From Branchiostoma belcheri (taxonomy: Eukaryota; Chordata; Leptocardii; Amphioxiformes; Branchiostomatidae), in contig NW_017803909.1 of assembly GCF_001625305.1 (NCBI RefSeq), positions 8,714,481 to 8,778,480 on the forward strand: a stretch of 64,000 bases of DNA, given 5' to 3'. A model generated the notes under the pieces. The model was given only the letters and a program-made list of their open reading frames with translations. It made no database searches and was not told where the DNA came from. Below, in pieces: positions 48,135-61,119 of the stretch (positions within the stretch are counted from its first letter, which is position 1; every line of letters begins with the position of its first letter). A program made the position numbers and the translations under genes.

Positions 48135-48303
48135 ATAGGAGAATATTTGCCAGGGGAGTTTGGCCGCCTTGCAGGTTTGACAGGCCGCGCAGGGAAAGAA
48201 ACTACTAGTACCTCCCCGCGGCCGGACTCCCTTGGCCAATTTTACCCTCTTTTTTGCCGAATTCTACGATCCGTATTCCCGTAGAAAGGCCTGGTGGAGT
48301 CTA
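48135..48303. mobile_element. foldback element, ataggagaatatttgccagg type (copy 2)
   Basis: Matches 16651-16831 nearly throughout, including ggccggactcccttggccaa and cctggtggagt. Confidence 0.6.
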
Positions 48304-48827
48304 CTCATATACAGTCAAACCTGTGCAAGTGACCACCTTTATATAAGGGTCACCTGGCCAATGCCGCATATTGGCGGTCCCCATTGACACAAGCGTTAAG
48401 AATCCTGTGACTGAGTAAACCACCTGTTAACATAGACCAGGTTTCATCAGTCCCTGAGCTGTGTCTATTGATCAGTGTTGACTATATTTGTATACTTCGA
48501 TTTAGATGGGTTCTCTCCTACATCTAAACTTGTAGCACCTGTATCATCGCTTTCGAGGTCCATATAAATCAAACAACCCACATATGATAGAAGAAGTGGC
48601 ATGGGTAAAGTCGTCTTCCATTGCCTCAAAAGAAGAAGTCAAACCCAGAAAAACTAGTATCATGTACATTGTAGAATATAGTATAATGTTAGACGTAGTC
48701 TCACATACCATTGTATTTTGTTTTTGCTTCATATATGTTGTTTGTTTGTTTGTACATGTACCTACAATTAGCCATCGGGCATGTATTTGCAATAAACTTT
48801 CCGGCTTTTCTGTAGCATCGTTGTGTT

Positions 48828-49009
48828 AATATTCTCCAAGCAGATCCCTATCGGTGGCAAACAGACAGTACCAAATTGGCCAGGCAGTATCCATTAGCCA
48901 GAGAAGGTCGCCGACCACCGACGGTGGTGGGGTTAGCGCCAAAAAACGGCCATATATAAAAATTAAAAAGGTAACGATCATTCCCCCACAACCTCTGCTT
49001 GGAGAGTAC
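48828..49009. mobile_element. short MITE, family H6 (8-bp TSD), copy 3
   Basis: Inverted ends around attctccaagcag and ctctgcttggagagt, with cgttgtgt on both sides: exact 8-bp duplication. Confidence 0.7.
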
Positions 49010-49591
49010 CGTTGTGTGTGACTTTCTTTCCACTAAACCGCCAACAACAAGGGAAAGACAATCCCTCCCTCCCCACAATGCGCTGAAAACGAGCTCAGGC
49101 CGAGGATCGGTGAAAGAAAAGATTGATACTGCGACGACCATTAGGCGTGGATGCAGGAAATGGCCAGCGTCATCGAATTACAGCCACCTTTACAAGCCGC
49201 GTTTCCCTCCGCATAAAACCTCCCGATTGATAGGCCAGTTTTTCTGATGACGTAGCGGAAAGATTTCCTCACTTCGGACACAGGAACTCTTTGATATTCT
49301 TGGCTATTTGTTCAGAAGTACAGTTTCTGTAACCCCAACGGAGGTTAAGGACTGCACGGTTTGTGACGCGCAGCAAAACAGTCTGCGCTTTTGTGAAAGG
49401 GTAGATTGATTTCTATTCTATTCTTCGCTTAGAATAACTTACAACCTTTTCAGCAAGGGGGTGATCGAGAGAACAGTGCGTTCTGTTACTTCGATCCAGT
49501 TTTCCTGTGTCGGCTGGCGTATCAGATATGTTCTTGGGACTCCGGCACGCGCGCACACTTCAGGTTTGGATAGAGCTTTGTGAGGGGCAAA

Positions 49592-52500
49592 ATGGCGTGG
49601 AGAAGCATCTTACTGGGCGCGCTGTGCGTCTTGCTCATCTCATCCCCATCCTTCGGTAAGGAGGAGGCGGCGGGAAGGCGAGGAAACTTAAGCCCCTCGG
49701 AGCCCGGGGAGGAGCCGGGTAAAGCGGCGGTCCCCTATCGGTACATGCTCGGGCTGTACACTCGGAAGAAGGGCCTGGTGTCAGCCGTGGAGGCGGGACA
49801 AGCGGACACGGTGCGGGCGTTCGTCGACAAGGCTGTAGGTAGGATATAATTATACGTAAGCTATCTTCTGCCGGGGAAGTTTTGGTCTGCGGTAAGGTGT
49901 GTCGTCATAGCGACGTTATCAGTTCGATCGACAAGGTGCGGCCGCTTGCCCTCTGTCTTCACATGTCCTCCTTGTTTGCTAGCCGCCGGTTTGGCTCAGT
50001 TTTCCCCCGCTCTTCGATTTAGGTGCATTACCGACTGACAGGGGCACAAGGCCGCCCAGTCAGCCCCTTGTGGATAGTCTTTCCCCGCCAGACTCTCAGT
50101 CTCGCGACGATAATGTAGACCCTTTACACCCCCGAAACCACCTGCGCACACTTTTGGACGCGTGATACCCCGGAAAACATCCGGACAAAACGCCGTCCTT
50201 GTCGGTAAATGGTCCGGCCGACTATCAAAAGACCTCGATGGCTTTTCTGCGGGGCTTGCGGACCGCGTCAAGTGGTTTTTGTCCCCACTTTGTTTTGTCG
50301 TCTGCCACCAGACTTGACGAGTCTGTGTGCTCCAGAAAAGCCGCAGCATTGACACCTTCGCTTCCTAGTTGTGTCTATTGTAAAGTTCAACCAACAGTAC
50401 CTCACAGAGTAGAAGTAGAGCTGAAAAAGGAAGACCTTTGAAGGCGCAAGTAGACCAGAAACTGAGAAAAAGCTTTCAAGAACTTTAACACAGTAAGTAG
50501 AGCTTTAACTTTGTTTCTAACGCAGGGAGGTAAACACGTCCCAAACACAGACGAGGCATTTTTGGAAACGGAAATCTCATTTTCGTCTGTCAAAGTTCCC
50601 GACGAATTCGTGGGAAGGGAAGGGACGTTTAACGTATCCTACACCCAACACTCACAAGGCGCGTTTCAAAGGGTGGGTTCAGACGTTGGTCGCCGTTCTT
50701 AAATATAACCGTTAAAAAGACGACACGAAACGGTGTTTTCAATGGTTGTGTGTAAAGGTTATAATTATGTCTGTGTCAGGTGGCGATGTTTCTCAATTCT
50801 GGTGGTATTCAGGTTAGCCTATGACTCATTTCCCAATTATCCAGACAATAGACTTCTGGGAAAGATTTTTTAGGTCATCTATTTTTTCCTCCCTAGTTTC
50901 TACGTTCTATGACAGTGTATCGATAAAGTTTGAAAAAATTACCCGCAATATTTTTCTTCTGGTGAATTTTACGCAGGTCATCATGTAACATAGGGACTTT
51001 GATGTAAAAAGTTGAATGGTTTCTTCAATCTTTTTGAGTTTATTTCTGTGTCGCAGGTCAATCTGATGTCTGTAATCTTTTTCTTTTTTCATCTGTAGAT
51101 TTTAAACGGCTACGGGGTGAACACGACAAACGCCATCGTTACGTCTTCAACACGTCGTCTCTCTCTAACGACGACGTGGTGTCGGCCATCCTGCGGGTGT
51201 TCCGCGAGCCCACCCCGCTCACCGTTCTGGAGCAGGACGGTCCACCGGAGCGCGCCGAGCTGTACACGTGCAGGGGGCGTCACCGACGCGCTAGGCTAGA
51301 CTCCAAAAACCTGTCCCCGAAAAGCGGCGAGTCCAAGACCTGGTACCAGTTCGACGTGCGTCACGCCGTCAGGAAGGCCGTGCGGAGGAACGTCGCCGTC
51401 AGCTGCTTCGAGCTGGTGGTGCGCTCCTTACGTTCCGGACGGGAGGTCAACGTCGTCAACGAAGGGTTCGGGCACGCCTCGCGCAGCGCGGACAAAACGT
51501 CCCTCCTCCTGGTGTCATCCAAGTCGTCCGGCCCGCGATCCATCACGGAGTCACCTTTCATCGGGGCGCTGGCGAATGCCACCAGCACGGCGGCGGCGGT
51601 GGCCAGCGGCGGCGGGCGGGAGAAGAGGCGGTCCCGGCGGAAGAACGCCAGCCCGCGGGGGCGAGCCAGGCGGCACGGCTGCATGCGGAGGTCGCTGCAC
51701 GTCAACTTTCACGACCTGGGCTGGGAGGACTGGATCATCGCCCCCACCAACTACAACGCGCACTACTGCGCCGGAGCCTGCTCCTTCCCGCTACGGTCCC
51801 ACCTGGAGCCCACCAACCACGCCATCGTGCAGACACTCGTCAACTCTATGAACCCAAGGTAGGGCTTATAAACGTTTACTCTGTATATTCAACATGTCAT
51901 TGTATCATGATATGTATCGTATTCTAGCATATGATTAGCCTCTACCAGGCTTCGGGAGGCGGCTGAAAAGTAGTAGAAATCGAGTAGAAATCGGCCAACT
52001 AACTGTTCTCTCCAGCCGACCAAACTCCCTTGACTTGCTATCTCTCTATTTGGTAGATTTCTGCTTTTTTCAGCCGCCTCCCGAAGCCTGATAGAGGGTA
52101 GCATATGATGAGACCACTGAGTCCACGACTCCATGTAGTTATAATACTTTCCAAGCAGAGGTTAGGCATGTTCTTAGGCATGTATCGTTGGTACAGGATA
52201 CCAATAGAAAAGCTAACAAAATAGAAAGTCTGTACACACAAAAAAAGATCTTATGTATCTTATCATTCTAAAATGTAGGACTAAAATGATGTTGATTTCC
52301 ACAACAAAATAAGATTGAGTGCAAGACCGCTAAATGAGGGTGAGACTGTATTTCAGCTGTATGCTATTACTGTATCGGTAGAGTTTGTTTAATGACTCAT
52401 AAGACCTGGTCTGAACGACCACCCATGTTACTACACACGTGCAGACTCAGAAGTCACGCCACTTCGGAGAGACTTGATATCGCACAACCTAGGATCGACT

Positions 52501-53178
52501 TCTAAAGATCACTGAAACATTTCCAGTGTCCTGTAAAGATATGCGCACGATCGTCAACTGAGGACATTCTTGGGGTATTTTTGTACATGTCCAGCAAAAT
52601 ACAGTTCTATTTTACGGAGTAGACTGCGTAGTCATTTATCTAGATACTGAGTTGAACCTAGCTCACTATCCCAATGTATATTGACCATCAAGGAGCAAAA
52701 ATTACCAAAATTCTGACGGAAAATGGTTACTGGAAGGGCCCTGGGCTGATTTTTAGGGTACCACCCAGAAAATAAAGGACTCATCTTGGGGCTTGTTTCT
52801 GCTGTTTTAAATGTCCAAAATATGAAATGCTGATTTCAATTTGCTGATGTGAAGCGGTACTTGGCAATATCACAAAGATTGCCTTATTCAAAGTATTTCC
52901 AGTTTTGCTGCCCTGAAATCGCATTGGATGCCTTTAAAAATTCTACTGCATCAAAATCGCGCGACCACTTACTAGTAGTTACGACGAATGTGACCGCACC
53001 GTTGTTTTTATTTACGACATTAGTTCCTTATATTTCCTGTCCCCCCAGGGCTGTTGACCAGGTTTGCTGTGTTCCCACCAAGCTGAGCCCCATCAGTATC
53101 CTGTACATTGACGGGAAGGACACGGTGGTCTACAAGAAGTACGACGACATGGTGGCAGACCAGTGCGGCTGTCGGTAG
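49592..53178 (+). CDS. Gdf5/6/7: GDF5/6/7-type BMP-family ligand (3 exons)
   Basis: Exons 49592-49838, 51099-51858 and 53049-53178 join in phase (1, 2) to 378 residues. An N-terminal signal peptide (hydrophobic [11 protein letters not shown]) is followed by a propeptide with [14 protein letters not shown] near residue 50, typical of GDF5/6/7. Basic cleavage sites of RxxR type lie at residues 256-263 and 269-274. The 102-residue cystine-knot domain starts at Cys277 and has all seven cysteines (277, 306, 310, 342, 343, 375, 377). [30 protein letters not shown] and [12 protein letters not shown] are closest to vertebrate GDF5/6/7. The protein would be secreted as a dimer and signal through BMP receptors and Smad1/5. 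The ATG at 49592 is chosen over an upstream in-frame GTG. Intron 2 splits the mature domain between Cys310 and Cys342, an intron vertebrate GDF5/6/7 genes lack as far as I know. Confidence 0.92.
51936..52100. mobile_element. foldback with exact 9-bp TSD, in GDF intron 2
   Basis: tagcctctaccaggcttcgg to ccgaagcctgatagagggta, with gcatatgat on both sides (51927-51935, 52101-52109). Confidence 0.8.
52660..52935 (+). repeat. dispersed repeat in GDF intron 2
   Basis: Reverse-oriented relative of 45285-45690 without the microsatellite expansion; it retains aaggactcatcttggggctt and tccagttttgctgccctgaa. Confidence 0.6.
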
Positions 53179-53356
53179 TCTTTTGTTATATCAGACCGCC
53201 CGGTTGTAGAATGTGAGACGACAACGTGCCAAAGTACTACCCTTGGAGCCAGACTAGTACCGGGCCGCTAGCCTGTTTTCTTCGGTAGCCAAGAGCACTA
53301 CGCCCGCCTATCTAAATTACCGCTACAGGGGAGTTGAGCCCGCGGAGACTTGGCTA

Positions 53357-53496
53357 TAGCCTCTACCAGGCTTCTGGAGGCGGTTGGAAAGAGTAAAAAT
53401 AGAAAGACAGCATGCCAAGGGAGTTTGGTCGGCTGGAGAGAACAGTTTGCCGCTTCGGGAAATTTCCAGCCGCCTCCTGAAGCCTGGTAGAGGCTA
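53357..53496. mobile_element. foldback, tagcctctaccagg family, in GDF 3' region
   Basis: Arms tagcctctaccaggcttctg and ctgaagcctggtagaggcta. The flanking 9-mers acttggcta and agttggtca agree at 7 of 9 positions, so this copy is older. Confidence 0.65.
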
Positions 53497-53673
53497 AGTT
53501 GGTCAGTCCTATTTACTAGTATTGGCTACCGAAAGAAACCGGCTAACGGCCCGATACTAGTCTGGCTCCAAGGGTAGTGCCAAAGCTATTGTATCTATCA
53601 CCATGCATATGCCTGACTGGGTTAGGGTTAGGCACGGTTTTGGATAGTCTCCAAGAATATAGATTTGTCCTAA

Positions 53674-54066
53674 GGCCATGTTGATTTGATTATATGGATG
53701 ACATCCGCGCGCGCATCAATTTTCGGCCGTTTCCAAAAAAAAAGTTTTCAACCATGCTGTAAATCGTACAAAACAGTTGCAAAATGAGCAAATATATACT
53801 GTAAGTTGCACAAAAAATATTTGAAAACAATAACAATGTCGTAGAATGTCAAAACCAAACGAAAAAGACGAAAATGTACAGAAATGAATTTGAAGAGTAC
53901 ATTATTCGCCATACCATACCCTGTGTCATTTGTTCAACCTTCATGACCACGTAGATTTCATAATGAAAGCACCTTTTTTTTTGCAAAACTTTTTTTTTAT
54001 TCGCACGCTCGCATCAGTTTTGAGGTTCCCAGAGGATGTCATCCATATAATCAAATCAACATGGCC
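53674..54066. mobile_element. PIF/Harbinger-like MITE, family H1 (copy 6, subfamily)
   Basis: Ends ggccatgttgatttgatta and its inverse, with TAA on both sides. The termini differ from other copies, but the tatggatgacatccgcgcgc sub-terminal block is shared. Confidence 0.8.
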
Positions 54067-54069
54067 TAA

Positions 54070-55517
54070 CCTAAGTTCGGTTCTGGCTACACGTGTACTA
54101 TCCAGAACGGCGCCTGAGCATGGTTCTGGACAAAGCACAGTTCTGGATACTAAAAAAAATCCATGAAGTCAGTGTATCGGACTGACCATAACTTGTAGAG
54201 TATGACATGGCTTTGTAGATGATGACCATTTTGTCTTGTTGTATTTGACCTGTTTGTCGAATGAAACGATTGTTCTCTAATATGGAGAGGTAACACCTGT
54301 ACGATTGCAATTGCACAAAACTGTATATTCTGTTAGTTTTTAAAGATGCTTGTTGGTGGAAAATTCCTATATACAGAAGAAAGACTACATGAAATTATGC
54401 TACCAGTCATTGCCCCTCCCCACGTGACAATGGGCAGATATTTTGCTTGAACTTGACGTGTATTTTTTGAGTAAATGATTCTTTTGTTTCTGTAAATGAT
54501 GCAGAGTTAAGAATACTGTATTGTGACAAACCAGTGGGTTCTGAAGGGGCCACTTTGAAGGATTTTCTATTGAAATTTTTACAGGAGCTTACTGGTTGCC
54601 CCGTGTATTAGTTGTTGCATTTTATCCCGTGTATATGGCCGGTTGAATATTGTTGTATATATTGTATGACGCTTCTCTCGTATCATGGAGAACCTTTGGA
54701 TGTCAACATCCATATACGTAAAGAAATAGCCTGAATTTGTTAATGAGTGGATATATCGATGATCAAATACAGGTTTTACTTGATAAGAGAGAACACTTGA
54801 ATTATGTCATTGTCGTATCATTATCTCATATTACTTACGAGTACGAAAGTATTGTTTTGAGTGGGTCTGTCTGTGGGGTTGTGTGCGTGCTATCCGGACA
54901 GAGGAGGCTGAAAGCACGTGGGTGCGGAAGATTGACATGCAGAATGACACAATATGTCAGACGCAGTAAATGGATTGAACTTGAAGGTGTGCCAGAGTTT
55001 GTCTGGGAGCCATTAGGAATCAGGGGTGGGCATGGGGGAATTCAGGAGGCCGAGGATTGCATGAGTGACCCTCCGCCGTGCAAACAAACAAACAAACAAA
55101 CAAACAAACAAACAAACAAACAAACAAACAAACACACAGATATGAGTGCTTGACTGTGGTTGCATAGCATGTACGATTTATATTTTGGCAGATCCGCATA
55201 TACAAGAAAATTCAACTCAAATCACCTCAATTTGAATCATAGCAAAACATACTGTCAACACAGTATATACTCTACTCTAATATGCTCTACTAACACCATT
55301 CATTTCTATCAGAAATCCCACTAACTGTAGTGTCAATGATTTTTTAAAAACTGCTGCTGATTTTTCTGCTGTAAGCTGATATCTATCTATGATTTGTGAC
55401 TAGTGGTTGTCGGATGTCAACAAGCCCGAAACTTGACGCTTTGGTTGGGAGGAATGCCCTCCGTCCGGGACCGTTCGCGAGGGTTGCAGAGTCGGAACCT
55501 AGTAGTGAAAGAAAGTG
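54070..55517. other. intergenic between convergent GDF and lipase genes
   Basis: No exon recognised. A perfect (aaac)n run lies at about 55080-55130. The GDF 3' end probably lies in this stretch or before it, but I could not fix a polyadenylation site. Confidence 0.45.
55080..55131. repeat. (aaac)n microsatellite
   Basis: About 13 perfect caaa units. Confidence 0.95.
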
Positions 55518-58500
55518 TCACATTTTTAAAACACAATCGCGGTTTTCCACGTACACATTACGTGGAGCAAAAGAAACGAGAGAAAGGTGGAAAAATCTGT
55601 GCATTTGTAACAAATGTTCTACTAGTATTTTCTTTTCTGTGTTGATTGTTGCAAACTCATTCTTACAATTGTTCCTAGGTGTGTTGACTGCTTAAATCTA
55701 ATTTTTCTTTAGATGCCGTCAAGTCTAGTATCTAGTAACTTATCTGTCGAGTACTGACCTTTCTTGAGAGAGTCCAGACTTGATCCTGATTGTTCTGACG
55801 TAAAGTACGTCGTCTTCCGAATAGGAACGTCGGTTACGTCGATGTTGGTTACCGGCGATGACGTCTTGTCCCTCACGCCGTTCTTTCACGGGAAATTCTA
55901 CACGTTGTTTACCATGTACTGAGCGTCTATTGCCACTGAGAGGTGGTACATCATCCACCGAACGCTTTTTGCGCCACCAGGAGAACCAGCTACCTGAGTC
56001 CTCCTGAGGTGGTAGAGGCGCCGCCCAGCGGAAGGTGACGCCCTGCAGCCTGCCCACTGTTCGCACCGTTGTGACGAGAAAAGTTCTGGACTTCCGGGGT
56101 TCTATCGTCAACTCTGCCCTGTGGGAAACGACACACCATCAGTCTCCAAGCAGATGTATGTCGGGTTTTGAAGATCGTAACGTTTTGCTACGTTTTAAGG
56201 GAGGTCAGTATATTGGCAGTCAGAAAACGGTTAGACCTTTGCCCAACATCTGCTTGGAAATCAAGACACCATGCTTCGGTTCAGATGACAAACAACTAGA
56301 TCAAAATTACAACTTCACCCTTCACTGAACCGCGACGGGGGTCGACATCGTCTACCAGATACCTTTGACCCAGTGTTGACGTCACACTTCAAATAAGCCA
56401 CGTGACAGGCCTCACTGGGTCAGTCTACTGAGGAAGACCAGAGTGACTGGTCGAAAGCTCTAGGTGAGATAAATTTTTGTGTTGGATCCAAAGTTTTCAC
56501 TCTAAATATCACTCATATCAAAATAAGAAAACAGAGTCAACGACATACCATATATATATCGTTAGGTACTGTTTTTCTCAACAACAATTTGCTTACTTTT
56601 CAACTTTGTAGTGTGCAATGTTAAAGCTGAATCATCAGAATGAAAGTTTCCACCCCTGTCCAAGAAAACAATGTAGTCTTCTGAACTCACCCACTAAGTG
56701 TGATCTCCTCAGTGTTGCCCTGCGTCCCGTGTAAGGTGACGTACAGGGTCCCGCTGTAGCTGTGGTACCGGCCGGGACGGAAGTGTATCTTCACCGAGTA
56801 GTGGTAGACTGTAGAGGGGCGAAATTCTATCATCTCGCTCTCAGAAATGGCTTCATTGAAAGAATATAATAGCCCTTCGGAGCACAACAATTGTTGTTCT
56901 GCACATACAGTGCCATCTATATAGCACCCTGATTTGGGGGTATTTCTCGTGGAACGCATCACACCGCAGCAAAACGCAACGAACGCGGAAGTAACTACGC
57001 CATTGCAGGGCAAAAAAGGGGTCTATGATCTAAATAAGACATGAATTTATTGAAAAATATTGTGCCAGGACGAGGAATGCCAGGGCTAGTGTCACATTTT
57101 TGTGGTATGTTACATATAGCTGAAGTTCCCCCTTCTACATGTACATGTATGTAACTTCACCTAGCAACTGATTTTCGTTACCTTTCTTATAACTCAGACA
57201 ATGTCATTGTCATTGCCATTGCTATTGTTATTATAATCCAGACAATAACAGTGATTTATATGATGGATGCGAAATCGTTATGGAAAAAGATGGAATATTG
57301 CAATATAAAGTACCCCTCCGCCTTTTTCTTGGGATATCATTGTTTTTACTTCTTCACAAACAGATCATGACGTTTTGCAAATAAACAGTTCTAGATACCT
57401 CTGTATGGAGACTGTCCCGTCGTTTTCAGGTACATCTTGACGTGTTTCTTCCTGGGAACTCTGCTGGCGTCCATCCCCAGGTTCCTGCAGCGGTTCGCCC
57501 TGCACTTCATGCAGGTCCCCGCTAGGAAGCGCTCGTAACTGTCGCACCTGTAGGCGCGGAGGGGCGACGTGGAGGGGTCCATCGTGTCCAGGAACAGTCG
57601 GTACGCCCTGCTGTGGTCGCAGTACCAGTCCAGCCCTGTGAAGGCTGCAGAAAAGTGCATGGAAGTTTTCAGACTTGGAGACTGGGTATGATCAGAGGAA
57701 AATTATCATATCGGTCGACCGTATACTGGTCAGGGTTATACCACAAGGTGGTATACCCTTTCGTAAGCTTAATACAATTCGGGGTTCACCAGGCCTCCGT
57801 CCAGGTGATGATGTAAATCATCATGCATGTGGCTGATACGAGACAGCATTCGCCAGGCCTCTGTTCGGGTGATTTAAGTGAATCAAAATCAGAATGAAAT
57901 ACCCGATTGAATTACATCATACAATGGATCATTGCTACATATACGATATCGATTGTACGACGCAAATTCCTTCAATGATCACACCACCAGTCACACATTC
58001 CTGCCCACCACAAACCACATCATGACCCCCAAAGGAACCCGAAGGTCACGACCTATGACTTAATTCCCTGTGTTACAGTGCGGAATCAACACAAACACAC
58101 AGCCCACCCATTGGCGCTACCGAAAACAATATTTCCGTCCCGGAAGTAAAAAAAAACTTACAGGGATCGCAGCCAGCCTGGTTCAGACCTCCATTAGGGT
58201 AGAAATCCACGTGACCAATCGGCCGCTTTATACTTGGTCCTGAAATAGGTTATAGATATCGATATTGAAAATAACTCCACATACAGCATCAGTCGAAAGC
58301 TAGAAGCCTTGGAAAGTCATTATCAATTTACATGTCCAGTTGTCCACTCTAATGCTTTCTGCCGCAGATCGTTCTGGTTGCAATATGCCAAGGTACTAGT
58401 TTATAGTTAGGGAAATTTTTGTACGTGTGTCTGTAAGTATTTTGCAAGCTCCTGTATGCAATATTGGCCACGAGCCGAAGGTAACTGACTAACTAACAAG

Positions 58501-61041
58501 CTAACTAAATAACTAACTAACAAATGAACACATGAAGGAACTCACCCCAGCCTGCGATAACTTCGCCATCAGTGTGGATGACGTCAACAAACATGGCGTC
58601 TGTCTCGTCCAGCTGGGCGTCAGGAGGGTTGTCCTCGAAACCGTAGGCGGCCGGGTCCAACCCTGAGTCCAAATAAACCAAACTTTCAATATGGAAAATA
58701 AACTGTACTTGTAATAATAATCTTAGGCGTCCATTGACAGAGACAGTGGATAACAAGGTTCTGTGTTAGCCTTGGCTCATACCTGGCGGCATTCTTCCTG
58801 AAGGCGAGGTCACACTGATTCATCGTACGAACGTCGTACAATCGCAAATGAGGGAACTGTCGTGGAAAAGTCGTGCAAGTGTCGGACGCATTTGAGCCTG
58901 TCTTTAAACCGAAAGGGGACAGCGCTTAGAACCATTTCGATGGTTGCTTCTGTCACAATCTGCTTGAAAATGCCAGCTATACGACATCAAAATCGTGCGA
59001 TGACTAACGATGGTAAAGAAGCTACCCTCTCCTAGGATTCAGGAGGCGGCTGGAAAGAGTAGAAATCGACCAAATAGAGAGATAACATGCCAAGGGAATA
59101 GGAGCCAAGGGAATTAGAGCCGCAAACTGTTCTCTCCAGCAGACCAACTCCCTTGGCATGTTATCTCCCTATTTGGCCGATTTCTACTCTTTCCAGCCGC
59201 CTCCTGAAGCCTAGTAGAGGCTAGAATTGAGGCGCAGTCGACATTTTCTGAGTTTCCGCTTCTCGGCGTTAAAACAAGAGTTCAATTTGGATGAGCGCTA
59301 ATATTCCCACCTGTGATGCGGCCCAGGTTACTGAGCTGTCCTCCCGCCAGCCCCGCCACCTGAGAACCGAAGCTGAAGCCGACCACGTGGAAGGACTCCA
59401 GGGAAACTCCGGTTTGGTTCTGTAAGACATTGGAAGATGAAATGAAATACAACACAAAACCATTCCATACCAAACATATTCCGCTTGAATTTTCCAACCA
59501 TAAACGTTGAAAGTATCCAGTGAAACCATGTCTTGCAATTTTCAAGACGACCATACAAATTACAGTCAACGTCAACGTTCCTAAATGTAGAAAAGTCAAA
59601 TAACGTGTTTTTGTGCAAATCTGTGCTATCAGCTACATGCTTTGCACTGTTTCCATAGCCTCTACCAGGCTTCGGGAGGCGGCTGGAAAGAGTAGAAATT
59701 GGCCAAATAGAGAGATAATATGCCAGGGGAGTTTGTCTTTTGGGAGAGAACGGCGCGGCAAAATGTTCTCTCCCAGCAGACAAACTCCCCTGTCATGTTA
59801 TCTCTCTATTTGGCCAAAGCCTGGTAGAGGCTCCTGTTTCAAAACCTGGAACCATGTGCATGTGCTTTAAGGTTGTTATAAGGCCCTCCTACCTGTATCC
59901 ATGTACAAAAGTGCGCCAGCTCCGCGGCGGCCACGCGCACGTTGGAGGCGGCCTGACTGGCGTCCACCCCGGTCTGGGAGCCGCCCTGCCAGTCCACGAA
60001 AAACACGTTCGCGTTCTCCCTCTCCAACAGTCTGGGGAGACAAGCCACAGATTTTATTTACTTCGCTAATACTTCAGGGGTGCAAGAATATACAGTGCAA
60101 TTTTACGCGGAATACAGTGCAATCGTACTAGTATACAGTACAATTTTACGGAATACAGCGCAATCGTATTATCGCAATCATAGTATACAGTGCAAAGTTA
60201 CTAGTAAAATTGGTTTGTATTCTATTAAAATTGCACTGTGTACTAATATTAATACGATTCACTGCATTCCGTAAAATTGCACTGTAAACTAGTAAACTTG
60301 CACTGTATTCCGTAAACTTGCACTGTATACTCTGGCACCCCTGTACTTCCCACATCTACACAAGGGACAGGGATTGTATAGGAATGTTCTTTACTGAACA
60401 ACCAGTGGTTTTGGGCAACCGACAACAACTGCTGGTTCTGATTCGTACTGCAGCTTGGTGTCGCTGCTGTGGTATTACAGATGCGGTCCCAAACGTACAC
60501 AGACGACACCGAAACGTCGGATGTATGAAAATATACTTGAAGGACATGCAGCTAATAACTTTGATAGATAGTCAAGATACTAGCTATATTAGAGAAAAAA
60601 AAGAGTTGACAGAGAGGAATTCAAAAGTCTCACCCCAAAACTCAGAGGACAAACCGTTTGGTAAACTCGAACCGCCAGTGCGTGTCTGGGATGGCGGAGA
60701 ACAGGGTGAAGCCGTGGATGGCGATGTACGTTTTGACGCGGTCTTCGAAGTTTGACGTCATCAGTGACGTCATGTTTCCCGTGTGGATCTGGTGGTCCTC
60801 GTCTGGGTTGGAGCGCGTGCGCAGTAGGAATCTGTGTAATGTTAAAATGAACCGATGAGTCTACCTCCTATTTTACTTGTAAGTTGAATATTTCTTTAAA
60901 ACATATTATCTACTGCTTATACTACATATCATCATAATAAATAAATACATCTAGATTCTTTTGGGTCGAATCATGTTTGTCTTCGAGGAGTGCATGCTAA
61001 CAAACCGTGGAACACACACACGGACACACACGTACAGACAG

Positions 61042-61119
<78 letters not shown>

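Noticed and set aside
60655-60831. In-frame stop in lipase exon 3, suggesting a pseudogene
   Set aside because: The stop lies beyond an alternative gtttgt donor at 60654. Using that donor gives the family-expected spacing to exon 4 and keeps the frame.
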